Part shown: one piece after another, positions 45,077 through 53,747 of the stretch
Layout: every line of letters starts with the position of its first letter
Position numbering within the stretch: position 1 is the first letter of the stretch
Assembly: GCF_000025725.1 (NCBI RefSeq)
Contig: NC_013943.1
Span: 2,294,001-2,358,000, forward strand
DNA: 64,000 bases
Origin: Denitrovibrio acetiphilus DSM 12809
Lineage (GTDB): Bacteria > Chrysiogenota > Deferribacteres > Deferribacterales > Geovibrionaceae
Direction of reading: 5' to 3'
Notes under the pieces: model-generated
Seen by the model: only the letters and a program-made list of their open reading frames with translations
What the model was told of the DNA's origin: nothing
Database searches by the model: none
Made by a program: the position numbers and the translations under genes

Positions 45077-46003
45077 CTAAACCCTTTCCGCAACCCGCAT
45101 CTTCGCACTTCTGGAAAGCGGGTTCATCTCTAACTCATCTTCTCTGGGTTCCAGAGGTTTGCGGGTTATCTGCCTGAATGTACGTACCTTACTGCAATTG
45201 CATACAGGAAGCTCCGGCGGACATACACATTCCTTTTCAAATTCCCTGAAAGCATCCTTAACAATCCTGTCTTCAAGAGAATGAAAAGAGATAAAAGCTA
45301 CACGTCCCCCCTCATCCACATAGTTTTCAAGCTTGCCAAGCATCTCTTCGATACTGTCCAGTTCGCTGTTCACAAATATACGAAGAGCCTGAAATGTCTT
45401 CGTTGCCGGATTTATGCCAGGCTTCTGAGCCTTTCTGGGTACTGCGGATGCGACTATCTCTGCAAGGCGTGTGGTGGTTTCAATCTTCTCCACCTCTCTT
45501 GCTCTTTCGATAGCCCCCGCTATATTCCATGCGAAGTTTTCTTCGCCGTATTTTTTGATTATGCTGCTCAGATTTTCTCTGGAGTAGCTGTTTACAACAT
45601 CAGCCGCAGAGAGTGTATCGTCCTGATTCATTCTCATATCAAGGGGACCTTCACTTCTGAAAGAAAACCCTCTCTCCGCAACTTTAAGGTGGTACAGTGA
45701 AACTCCGAAATCTGCCAGAACAGATGTTACAGATGAGATACCGAGCTCACCAAGAACACGGTCAAAATCGGAAAAGTTTGAATGAGCAATGGTAACGTTC
45801 GGAGTGCCTTTAAAGCGTTCCTTCAGTCTTGCAACTGCATCGAGGTCTCTGTCCAGAATAACGAGTCTTCCTTTTAAAGAGATCTTCTCCAGCATTGCAG
45901 CAGAATGTCCGCCTCCTCCGCCTGTCATATCCAGAGTTATGCCATCCGGATCAACTGGCAGATACTTCAGCACCTCCCTTATCATTACCGGTATGTGCTT
46001 CAT
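45077..46003 (-). CDS. rsmH: 16S rRNA m4C1402 methyltransferase RsmH (MraW)
   Basis: 308 residues, normal length. MKHIPVMIREVLKYL start, SAM site DMTGGGGGHSAAML, ADFGVSLYHLKVAERGFSF, LDMRMNQ, and GEENFAWNIAGAI. Family C-terminus NPLSRSAKMRVAERV is intact. Methylates 16S rRNA C1402 on N4. Starts inside the small ORF to its right (53-base overlap). Confidence 0.97.
   Translation of the reverse strand: MKHIPVMIREVLKYLPVDPDGITLDMTGGGGGHSAAMLEKISLKGRLVILDRDLDAVARLKERFKGTPNVTIAHSNFSDFDRVLGELGISSVTSVLADFGVSLYHLKVAERGFSFRSEGPLDMRMNQDDTLSAADVVNSYSRENLSSIIKKYGEENFAWNIAGAIERAREVEKIETTTRLAEIVASAVPRKAQKPGINPATKTFQALRIFVNSELDSIEEMLGKLENYVDEGGRVAFISFHSLEDRIVKDAFREFEKECVCPPELPVCNCSKVRTFRQITRKPLEPREDELEMNPLSRSAKMRVAERV
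45078..45127 (-). repeat. Duplicate of the rsmH 3' end, copy 1 (in rsmH)
   Basis: The functional copy, containing the last codons of rsmH and most of its stop codon. See the duplicate at 44905-44954. Confidence 0.9.
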
Positions 46004-46178
46004 TCGTAATTACCACCCCGGCTGCTATGCCATCCGCACTGAGTCTGACAAAGCTACCTTTTTCCATAAACCTGTGGCACTCTTTCGCAAGTGTCTCACG
46101 ACTCAGGTCTTTCATGTCGAAAACTGACAGGTCACAACCTGAATTTATCTTTCCGGCCAGCCAAGAAAACACTGACAT
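45951..46178 (-). CDS. Small unknown protein between mraZ and rsmH
   Basis: 75 residues beginning MSVFSWLAGKINSGCDLSVF. AAGGAG six bases before the ATG is one of the better ribosome sites of the cluster. It starts 39 bases after mraZ and overlaps the rsmH start by 53 bases. Residues 1-55 are moderately hydrophobic with a GSFVRLSADGIAAGVVI strand-like end; no domain is recognised. The overlapped 3' third is constrained by rsmH. Either a true small gene or a frame that drives coupled translation of rsmH. Confidence 0.5.
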   Translation of the reverse strand: MSVFSWLAGKINSGCDLSVFDMKDLSRETLAKECHRFMEKGSFVRLSADGIAAGVVITNEAHTGNDKGGAEVSAS

Positions 46179-46217
46179 AGTATGCTCCTTAATGTGTTAA
46201 CCTGCGGCCTGCTCCAC

Positions 46218-46664
46218 TTATCTGATCTTTCCTGCGAACTTCTTATAAAGTTCCGCTTTTTTGTCGTCTGAAGATTTACTCTCCCAGACAGCGGCAGGCC
46301 AGATTTCAAAATGATTACGCAGACCATTGATGATACATTCGCCCTTTATGCCGCACCTTTCTCTTATGTCAGAAGTAATCATCACACGTCCGTTTTTATC
46401 TATGGACAAATCGTCCATATCAGCATACAGCAGCCTGAGAAACTCCTGAAACTCTCCATCGTCACTGGCTTCTTCTTCCAGCCTGGCTTCCTCTCTGTCC
46501 CATTCGGCAGTTGGATAAAGTCTGAGGTGATCCTCCATTGCCAGCAGTGTAAGCTCATCACTGCCGTACTTAACCTTCAGTATGTCTCTGAACTTTGAAG
46601 GAACAGAGATTCTTCCGGTGTCACTGATTTTGTGCTGGTGGTGTCCTCTAAAACTTCCTGCCAT
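46218..46664 (-). CDS. mraZ: MraZ transcriptional regulator
   Basis: 148 residues with two AbrB-like swapped-hairpin halves: HKISDTGRISVPSKFRDIL and LSIDKNGRVMITSDIRERCG, each with the D-x-x-GR core. First gene of the dcw operon, and in other bacteria a DNA-binding repressor of this operon. The familiar TGGG-type repeats are not evident upstream. Spacing to the promoter at 46717-46745 is about 50 bases. Confidence 0.95.
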   Translation of the reverse strand: MAGSFRGHHQHKISDTGRISVPSKFRDILKVKYGSDELTLLAMEDHLRLYPTAEWDREEARLEEEASDDGEFQEFLRLLYADMDDLSIDKNGRVMITSDIRERCGIKGECIINGLRNHFEIWPAAVWESKSSDDKKAELYKKFAGKIR

Positions 46665-46695
46665 TTTTTATACCATTCCATGCCTTATAATGACA

Positions 46696-46769
46696 ATATC
46701 GTACAATTCATGCCAAAGTTAACAAATATTATGTGATTGTGTCAAGGGATATTGAATCTGCTACGATAT
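46696..46769. repeat. Split inverted repeat ATATCGTA/TACGATAT flanking the dcw promoter
   Basis: ATATCGTA at 46696-46703 and TACGATAT at 46762-46769, perfect complements 58 bases apart, with the -35 and -10 boxes between them. Possible paired operator; MraZ or another regulator is a candidate. Confidence 0.4.
46717..46745 (-). promoter_or_regulatory. Main promoter of the dcw operon
   Basis: Minus strand: perfect TTGACA (46740-46745), 17-base spacer, TTAACT (46717-46722), which is a weak -10. mraZ starts about 50 bases downstream. Confidence 0.6.
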
Positions 46770-46927
46770 GCCAGAATTAAGGCTCAGAAAGGATTTGCGC
46801 ACTATTACGAGTGTTTTATTGGTAATAGTGCCTAAAAAGTGATGAAAAAAACCTCAAAAAAAAATTGTGAAATATTTTTAAAATACAAAATAGGGGGTGT
46901 TTTAATGATTAATTTTTGTGCAGCGAC

Positions 46928-46958
46928 AAAAAAGCCCTGCCTTTCGTGACAGGGCTTT
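46928..46958 (-). terminator. Terminator of the chemoreceptor gene
   Basis: Nine-base perfect arms AAAGCCCTG (46931-46939) and CAGGGCTTT (46950-46958); with the T run on the minus strand side it is a strong intrinsic terminator, about 20 bases past the stop. Confidence 0.9.
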
Positions 46959-46979
46959 CAATCTGTTATATTTTGTTAA

Positions 46980-49271
46980 TCAGATGCATTTAGCCTTCAC
47001 AAACATCTTCTCCAGATAACCTATAAGCTGGGAAACATTTTCATGCATCTCCATCAGATCATCGTACGCTTTGTTCATATCTCCCTTGGATATCATTTCT
47101 GAAACGTGATGGGAGAGAGCGTGCACCCTCTGATGAGGTTTTTCGATGGCCTTAAAATCAGGATCGTTCTTATAAAGCCCCTGAAGCTCCTTCGAGAAAT
47201 AAAGCTTGCCAAAATCGCACTCATGATCAGAGCGAAGCCCGACAGGCTGAGTTCCGCTCATAAATGCTGTAAAAACATTTTTAAGATATTTGATGTGAGC
47301 CATCTTAGCCTTAACAAAGACGATCCCCTTGCAGGACAGTTCATACTGGATAAGATCCTTTTCAAGTGTGGACAGATCATCCATAAGACCGTCTATCTGC
47401 TCCATCAGCCCCATAACATTCTGTCTGGACTGGTTGGAAGCCTCTGCGACTCTTTCAATATTGCTGGCAACCTCAGCGGTGGCACTCGCCTGCTGTTCAG
47501 CAGCGGTGGATGTATTCAGCAGGAGAGAGTTAAGCTCTTCTACCGAACTGAGAATCTCCTGAAATCTGGCGTTTGCATTTTCGCTGGTGCGAACCTGCTC
47601 CGCAATACTATCCGAAACTTCGACTGCGTTTTTATCTGCCCTTGCGACATTCTCCTGAATGACCTTCACCATCTTCTCAATCTCGTTGGTGGATGCAAGA
47701 GTTTTCTCTGCAAGCTTACGCACTTCATCAGCCACCACAGCAAAGCCTCTGCCCGCCTCACCTGCCCTTGCAGCTTCAATAGCGGCATTCAGAGCAAGAA
47801 GGTTAGTCTGCTCTGAAATATCATTGATAACTTCAACAACTGAGCCGATATTTCTGGCATTTTCTGTAAGAGAGTTGATGTCACCGGACAACGACAGAAC
47901 GACCTCTTTAACGTTTTCTGACTTAATGGTTGCCTCACGTACTATATCAGAACCTTCCTGAGCCAGAGCGAGAGTCTTCTCACCTTTGGAAGCCACATCC
48001 GCCGTATTTCTGGAAATCTCTTCAACAGTAATGCTCATCTCTTCCCCTGCGGCAGCAACTGTCGCCGCAAGATCCACATTCTCATTAGACGACTTCCGTA
48101 CTTCCACAAGAGCGTAATATATAGGCATAATCTTCGTAAGCAGATTACCAAGAGAATAAGTTGTGCGGGCGATATTCTGGTCCATAGTATCAAGAAAACC
48201 GTTCATCTTGAAAGAAACACTTTCAAGTTCGTTACCGTCTTTCTTGACAGGGAGACGCTTTGACAGGTCACCGTGCCCTTTTGTAACAGCTTCAATAATG
48301 CGGCTCATGGTTGCGAGCAGCTTCAGGTAATACTGCATAAAGTAATAGAGGAAAACAGCAAAAGCACTCGCCATTACAAAACCGGCGATAAACTTTTTAA
48401 CAGCATACTCAAGAGAAGATGTCAGCCTTGCGGAAACATCACGAAAGAAGATTACATTACCTATATCGTTCCCCTGAAAGTCTTTAAGTTCAGTTTTTGC
48501 AGTCATTATCTTATGCCCGTCAACTTTAAGAGTTTTCCCGGGTTCAAACATATCCAGAAGTTCTTTAGTATTATCATGTGTGTATTTATAATATACGATG
48601 TCACCTTTAACGATGTCGGTTGATTCGGTTTCAAACCTTCTGGCTTTTTCAAAAACAGACTTCTTTATACCTATGGCATAATCCATTTTGAATGTTTTCT
48701 GTATATTTTCGACAGTATGAATAATTGAACCGCCATACTCTACAGAGCCGTAGTGTTTCCCTTCATAAGAGATAGGAAATACCGCACGCAGCCCGGGACC
48801 GCCTCGTCCAACTTCGAGTCCGACTATAGGTTTTTGCTGTTTATTCGACTCAACAACTGTCTGCCTGAAACCTGACAAATCATCATCGTATTTTTCAGGT
48901 TTATGCAGCCGGAGAAAACTCTTGGCGGGCGGGGTATGAAACTGAAACTGCGCAATTCCATACTCATCCTTGATACTGTTGAAAAGCTCAAGATATTTAT
49001 CTTCAAGTGCTCCCCTGTCGCCCTCAGCAAGAATTCTTGCTGTGTCTTTGTCGCTGGCGATCGTTCGCACCGACAAAGCAAGATTGTTCAGTTTTTCATT
49101 AAGGTCATCTGACAGCGAGTTTGCAACGTCACTCATGACTTTTCTTGTGTCGTCATACAGATTTGCTCTATATGACACATAATCGTATCCTGCTAACACT
49201 ATTGTTATCAGCAAAATACCGATATAAGCTGTGATGGATACAACTTGTTTGATACTTAACCTCAGTCTCAT
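46980..49271 (-). CDS. Methyl-accepting chemotaxis protein with dCache and CZB domains
   Basis: 763 residues. TM1 about 10-30; a large periplasmic ligand domain about 31-285 of the double-Cache type ([44 protein letters not shown]); TM2 about 290-315; HAMP; a signalling domain with the highly conserved hairpin tip [19 protein letters not shown]; and a C-terminal CZB zinc-binding domain with His in [10 protein letters not shown], Cys in HECDFGKLY and the pair in [15 protein letters not shown] domains sense zinc or HOCl-type oxidants. Single gene with its own terminator. Confidence 0.93.
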   Translation of the reverse strand: MRLRLSIKQVVSITAYIGILLITIVLAGYDYVSYRANLYDDTRKVMSDVANSLSDDLNEKLNNLALSVRTIASDKDTARILAEGDRGALEDKYLELFNSIKDEYGIAQFQFHTPPAKSFLRLHKPEKYDDDLSGFRQTVVESNKQQKPIVGLEVGRGGPGLRAVFPISYEGKHYGSVEYGGSIIHTVENIQKTFKMDYAIGIKKSVFEKARRFETESTDIVKGDIVYYKYTHDNTKELLDMFEPGKTLKVDGHKIMTAKTELKDFQGNDIGNVIFFRDVSARLTSSLEYAVKKFIAGFVMASAFAVFLYYFMQYYLKLLATMSRIIEAVTKGHGDLSKRLPVKKDGNELESVSFKMNGFLDTMDQNIARTTYSLGNLLTKIMPIYYALVEVRKSSNENVDLAATVAAAGEEMSITVEEISRNTADVASKGEKTLALAQEGSDIVREATIKSENVKEVVLSLSGDINSLTENARNIGSVVEVINDISEQTNLLALNAAIEAARAGEAGRGFAVVADEVRKLAEKTLASTNEIEKMVKVIQENVARADKNAVEVSDSIAEQVRTSENANARFQEILSSVEELNSLLLNTSTAAEQQASATAEVASNIERVAEASNQSRQNVMGLMEQIDGLMDDLSTLEKDLIQYELSCKGIVFVKAKMAHIKYLKNVFTAFMSGTQPVGLRSDHECDFGKLYFSKELQGLYKNDPDFKAIEKPHQRVHALSHHVSEMISKGDMNKAYDDLMEMHENVSQLIGYLEKMFVKAKCI

Positions 49272-49378
49272 AGCTTACCCCTAAGAAATTGTCTTTACTT
49301 TGTCTTCCATTACAACTAAATTAGCATTTAGCATACATTTTAGCACTAAGAAAATTACGTTTTTGAAAAGTTAAAACA

Positions 49379-50152
49379 ATGATTGAAAAGTTTACAAAAC
49401 TCATAGAAATAGTCAGAACACTTCGTTCCCCTGACGGTTGCCCATGGGACAGGGAACAAAATCTTTTGTCTATCAAAAACCATTTTATGGAAGAAGCTTT
49501 TGAGCTGGTTGATGCTCTTGATAATGAAGATATCGACAATATCAGAGAGGAACTCGGAGATGTCTTTTTCCATGTTATATTTCATGCCGTGATGGCCGAG
49601 GAAGAAGGTAAATTCAGCATGGAAGATGTCCTGAATGAAATTAACGAAAAATTAATACGCAGACATCCCCATGTTTTTGGCAATCTCGGGGAGATCAACA
49701 CTGATCAGGTCATAATAAACTGGGATAAAATCAAGTCTGAAGAGAAGAAAGCAAAAAGAAAATCCGCTCTGGATGACATTCCCGCAAGCTTCCCCTCAAT
49801 GCAGCGATCTATGAAAATGCAGGAACGTGTCAAAAAAGTCGGTTTCGACTGGCCGGACATGCACGGTTGCATGGACAAGTTCAACGAAGAAATCAACGAA
49901 TTTAAAGAAGCTGTCGCAACCGGCAGCAAAGACGAAATCGAACACGAAATGGGTGATGTATTCTTCTCTTTAATAAACCTCTCAAGATTTCTGAAAATTA
50001 ATCCTGATGAAGCACTCCGAAGAGCAAACAGCAGATTCCACAAACGTTTCACGTATATCGAACAAACCCTTCAGGAAAAAGGGCTCTGCTCTGAGGACGC
50101 CACACTTGAGCAGATGGAAGAGCTCTGGCAGGAAGCAAAAAATCAGGAATAA
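49379..50152 (+). CDS. mazG: Nucleoside triphosphate pyrophosphohydrolase MazG
   Basis: 257 residues with two MazG domains: LRSPDGCPWDREQ...EEAFELVDAL...REELGDVFFHV, then EEINEFKEAV...HEMGDVFFSLINL. The E-E-x2-E/E-x2-D metal sites are present in both. Hydrolyses (d)NTPs to monophosphates, cleaning aberrant nucleotides or lowering (p)ppGpp signals. Weak ribosome site. The Fic gene follows 105 bases later. Confidence 0.95.
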   Translation: MIEKFTKLIEIVRTLRSPDGCPWDREQNLLSIKNHFMEEAFELVDALDNEDIDNIREELGDVFFHVIFHAVMAEEEGKFSMEDVLNEINEKLIRRHPHVFGNLGEINTDQVIINWDKIKSEEKKAKRKSALDDIPASFPSMQRSMKMQERVKKVGFDWPDMHGCMDKFNEEINEFKEAVATGSKDEIEHEMGDVFFSLINLSRFLKINPDEALRRANSRFHKRFTYIEQTLQEKGLCSEDATLEQMEELWQEAKNQE

Positions 50153-50257
50153 TCCTTGCAAATCAACATTCAGAGTATTAATATCTTTTATCCAATACAA
50201 ATGCTTATTCTGGTTTATGCATTTTAAACTTTCTCCAATTTACAAATAGGTTACATA

Positions 50258-51343
50258 ATGAAAAAAGAACTGAATACATTTCATACCGGCAGATATTTAC
50301 TGAATGCGGAAACGTCAACTGACCTCTCGATAATAAATGAATTATTAAATGTATTCCATAGAATGCCGCTCTTCCCTGAAACAATCACTGAACTTCAGGA
50401 CAATGCACTTGCTAAGGCTATATTTGCAGAAGCAAAGATTGAGGAAAACCCTGTAACCTTTGAGCAGGTTTGCCGGATAATGATACATAGCAGAGATAAT
50501 TTTTCTCAGGATCAGTCATCTATAGAAGTCTGCAACATATTAGCAGCACACAAGCTTCTGGATGAAAAATTGTCAGAGAAACTGACGCCTGAAATAATCT
50601 CTTCGGTTCACAATGAGCTTATAGCGTCCATGGCTAACATCAAAGAGCCTGATGGGAGCTATCGCAAAGGCGGCATAAAAGCTGACGAAAAATGGATATC
50701 CGTACCTTATACCCCGCCAGCTTCAACGCTGGATATCAATTTCCTGATAAAACAATTGCTGGACTGGATAGAAAACGATCTCCCCAGCCTGAATCCGATA
50801 ATAAAGGCAACGCTGCTCCACCTGCATATCAAAAAAATACAACCGTATTCAAATGCCAACGGGCACACAGCAAGACTCCTCGAGATCTGGTACCTGAAGA
50901 AGAACCGCATCAAAATTCTTCCATACATACTTCCTCAGATATACAACAGCCGCAAGGAAGACTACTACAAATGTATATCAGAATTTTACGCATCTTCTGA
51001 CATCCAGCCTTTTCTGCATTTTATAATGGACAGCCTGAAAGACACCGTATCTTCTGTGCGGGATGCAAACTTTGCGGCGATGGCTTCAGTAATTTCCGAT
51101 TCCAGACTTGCAAAGATGTACGAGAATAAAACTCTCATTAAGCGTCAGTATGATTTCCTGTGCATGATAAAAGAGAGTGGAGCTTCTTTCCAACAGGAGG
51201 ATCTACAGCTTCGCAAACCCTACACAAAAATGTATGGTAACGTCAGCAGAACAACCGTCGCAAGAGATATTAAGAAATATGAAGATATGGGATTAATCGT
51301 TTTAACAAAAGACGGTTACGTTTTCAAAACCGACATTATCTGA
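50258..51343 (+). CDS. Fic-fold protein with degenerate active site
   Basis: 361 residues with Fic N-terminal, Fic core and C-terminal winged helix (RTTVARDIKKYEDMGL). The active-site loop reads QPYSNANGHTAR instead of HPFxxGNGRxxR: catalytic His is Gln195 (CAA) and the phosphate-binding Arg is His203 (CAC). The inhibitory-helix Glu (E63, AKIEEN) is kept, though the preceding Ser/Thr is Ala59. AMP transfer is not expected. The ORF is otherwise intact, so it may work as a regulator or binder. AGG lies seven bases before the ATG. Convergent with the DUF342 gene, 8-base overlap. Confidence 0.88.
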   Translation: MKKELNTFHTGRYLLNAETSTDLSIINELLNVFHRMPLFPETITELQDNALAKAIFAEAKIEENPVTFEQVCRIMIHSRDNFSQDQSSIEVCNILAAHKLLDEKLSEKLTPEIISSVHNELIASMANIKEPDGSYRKGGIKADEKWISVPYTPPASTLDINFLIKQLLDWIENDLPSLNPIIKATLLHLHIKKIQPYSNANGHTARLLEIWYLKKNRIKILPYILPQIYNSRKEDYYKCISEFYASSDIQPFLHFIMDSLKDTVSSVRDANFAAMASVISDSRLAKMYENKTLIKRQYDFLCMIKESGASFQQEDLQLRKPYTKMYGNVSRTTVARDIKKYEDMGLIVLTKDGYVFKTDII

Positions 51344-52766
51344 AGTCTATACGTTCTTCACCCTTATCAAAATAAAAATAGCCTTTCCCACGCTCATTTT
51401 TCAAAAGAATGAATTTACCGGAAATCGAGACTCGAACCTCAGGCCATATCGCCTTCTCTACGGTTATGTGTCCATCCATAGGCGTAGTAAGCATTTTCTG
51501 GACATATTTAAGCTCTGTATTTTTTTCCAGAAGCTGCTTCCTCAGTTCATCCCGTTTTTTCATAAGCTTATTCACTAATTCCTGCTTATCACCTGGGTAC
51601 TTGCGAAGGTACTCATGCCTATCGGCACCTAGATATGTTTCTATTCTGGTAAGGTCTTTCGATATTTCGAACCTTCTAGCCACAATATCACGAAGGAGAA
51701 TCACATCATTTGCCGACTGGTAAAGAGCAAGTTCTGTTTTAACGTAGCTTTCAGACCCGAACACTTTAGCTGAGATACCGTTGACAGCATATATGCTCCC
51801 GCCGATAATCGACCCGGGGCTCCCCTCCACAGAGACAACATCTTCTGAGTAAACCTCAGACATGACTATTGATTTTTTTATGCTGACAGCACCACCGGAA
51901 ACAACTTTTGCATACTGCATGAACTTCGCATAAACAGGACCATTACATTCGATATAAGCCTTTTCCGTACCGCCGATGATCCCTTGTTTCGAAACAACAG
52001 AACCGCCTGCATAGACGTTACCGCTGATGGTTTCAGCCACCACATCGTTTTTCGCCCGCACTTCAAAACCTGCTTTTACAACTCCCTTAACAATAACCGA
52101 ACCGGGAAAATCGACATTTCCAGTATTATAGTCAACATCACCTTTTATAAGATATACTTCTGAAACATCGATGCTTATTTCATTCCCCTTGTTTTTATTA
52201 TATTCAACAAGCCCGTCAATCTTACTGATGATCTTTCTACCGCTTTGGTAAACATTCTCACCAAGAATAAGATCAACTTCCTCACCGTCATTTCCTGTAA
52301 TAGTCTGACCAAATACATCAATCCCGTCATAGCCTTTTGTGGGCTGTATTATCATAGCAACAGGTTTCTCTTTTTCCCCCAGCGCCAGCATTTTTCTTTT
52401 ATATGTTTTATAATCAACTTTAGTAAGGTCTTCAGAGGAGAGGATGACATCTTCAGGCTGGTTTGTCCGAAGAATAAGCTCACCTGGCTGTCCGTGCACA
52501 GGACTTCGACCAGCTGCAATCTGATATTTCGGTTCCAGTTTTAGTTTATCATAAAGCCCTTTGTTAACCGTAGTCACCAGCTCATGATCTATGCCGAACG
52601 TAATATTCAGTTCAGAAAGAAGAATTCTGACATCAACAGGCAAAGCTTTAGGGGGGATAATCAGGTACGCAATCATCCCATCTTCAGAAATTTCAATAAA
52701 AGGTGTTTCACCGGACGGCTCATCCTCTTCAAAAAGCGAGCCTATTACATCATTTATATCACTCAT
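51336..52766 (-). CDS. FapA/DUF342-family protein
   Basis: 476 residues. An N-terminal acidic tail, a middle beta-helix with hexapeptide-like repeats (about 150-340: KGDVDYNTGNVDFPGSVIVKG, GNVYAGGSVVSKQGIIGG), and a C-terminal coiled coil (LTRIETYLGADRHEYL to LLEKNTELKYV). DUF342/FapA proteins occur in flagellar, chemotaxis and polymer-export settings; the molecular role is not settled. Shares a 4-base overlap with the PAS gene upstream, so both are one operon. Confidence 0.85.
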   Translation of the reverse strand: MSDINDVIGSLFEEDEPSGETPFIEISEDGMIAYLIIPPKALPVDVRILLSELNITFGIDHELVTTVNKGLYDKLKLEPKYQIAAGRSPVHGQPGELILRTNQPEDVILSSEDLTKVDYKTYKRKMLALGEKEKPVAMIIQPTKGYDGIDVFGQTITGNDGEEVDLILGENVYQSGRKIISKIDGLVEYNKNKGNEISIDVSEVYLIKGDVDYNTGNVDFPGSVIVKGVVKAGFEVRAKNDVVAETISGNVYAGGSVVSKQGIIGGTEKAYIECNGPVYAKFMQYAKVVSGGAVSIKKSIVMSEVYSEDVVSVEGSPGSIIGGSIYAVNGISAKVFGSESYVKTELALYQSANDVILLRDIVARRFEISKDLTRIETYLGADRHEYLRKYPGDKQELVNKLMKKRDELRKQLLEKNTELKYVQKMLTTPMDGHITVEKAIWPEVRVSISGKFILLKNERGKGYFYFDKGEERIDFR

Positions 52767-53617
52767 AACATTGTATCCATACGTATAAAAGAGACGGCGT
52801 ATTTCGGCAGCTCAGAAACACTTATAACTGTCAGGCTGGCAAGAACCTCGATAGCTTCATTTTCCACTCCCATTAAAAAAACTTTTACCGACTTACCGCC
52901 GGAGTCCATCGCTTTCGAAAAGTCACTATAACTATCAAAAAGTTCTGTAATGTCTCTTCCGATATATTCAGATCCGTTTCTGAAAAAATTCACCGCAGCA
53001 TAGTTCATATCTTCAATCATATTGAGACTGTCAAAAATAATCCTTGGTATAGGCGAGTGTTCAAAAAGCGATTTGTAATAGGCCTCCCCCTGCCAAGCAC
53101 ACTCTTCAGTTTCTTTCTGCTCGGTTACATCAAGGATAATACCTAAAATCCCTGAGATATTCCCAACAGGAGTCATAATTACTTTTTTATGAACAATATG
53201 ATAGTTGCCTCCCAAAATCGAAAATTTACCACGGTGCTCTATCATTTCATTCCGTTTTTCATTTAAAAGAACAGTATCACTTGAGGTAAGCATCTCTGCC
53301 TCCTCAGCAGTAAATATATCAAAAACAGTCTTACCTATGATATCCTTCTTATTTTTATGATAGAGCTTTGCAAGTGCTTCATTACAGCCGACATAGACCC
53401 CCATAGGATCTTTGTAATAAACAGGAACAGGAAGCATATCCAGAATAGTCTGCAGAAAAACTGTATTCACCGTTATACAGTGAAGATCGCAAACGCCTTC
53501 GCCCATTGTGTGGAGAAGAATATTACTAAACTCTGTCCTGCTCCCCCCCTTTTCAAGCAGAGAAATAGCACTCTTGAGATTAGCTATCGCATCTTCTTTA
53601 TTAAACTTACCACGCAT
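52763..53617 (-). CDS. Cytoplasmic protein with two PAS domains
   Basis: 284 residues, no membrane span. First PAS about 52-170 (LDMLPVPVYYKDPMGVYVGCNEAL... GILGIILDVTEQK), second about 178-280 (YKSLFEHSPIPRIIFDS). No kinase, GGDEF or other output domain follows, so it must act by protein contact, perhaps with the DUF342 partner whose gene it overlaps. An N-terminal helix with Cys residues (GEGVCDLHC) precedes the PAS pair. Confidence 0.85.
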   Translation of the reverse strand: MRGKFNKEDAIANLKSAISLLEKGGSRTEFSNILLHTMGEGVCDLHCITVNTVFLQTILDMLPVPVYYKDPMGVYVGCNEALAKLYHKNKKDIIGKTVFDIFTAEEAEMLTSSDTVLLNEKRNEMIEHRGKFSILGGNYHIVHKKVIMTPVGNISGILGIILDVTEQKETEECAWQGEAYYKSLFEHSPIPRIIFDSLNMIEDMNYAAVNFFRNGSEYIGRDITELFDSYSDFSKAMDSGGKSVKVFLMGVENEAIEVLASLTVISVSELPKYAVSFIRMDTML

Positions 53618-53747
53618 GAAAAAACCCCTTAATCGTTTACAGCAATATCCTTTAATTATTAATATACACCGAGTTTTAGAATTTCACATCCCAAATCACA
53701 CATCAATTTCACTTGTGTTTTTACTCTTTTTGAAATAACAATAAATA

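Larger units (their letters stand above)
46665..46979. other. dcw upstream region
   Basis: About 315 bases. Holds the main dcw promoter (46717-46745), a flanking inverted repeat (46696-46703 with 46762-46769) and the terminator of the chemoreceptor gene (46928-46958). The middle, 46770-46920, is AT-rich with no supported gene. Confidence 0.6.

Noticed and set aside
47106-47816. 236-codon plus-strand frame opposite the chemoreceptor
   Set aside because: Shadow of the coiled-coil signalling domain; no independent evidence.
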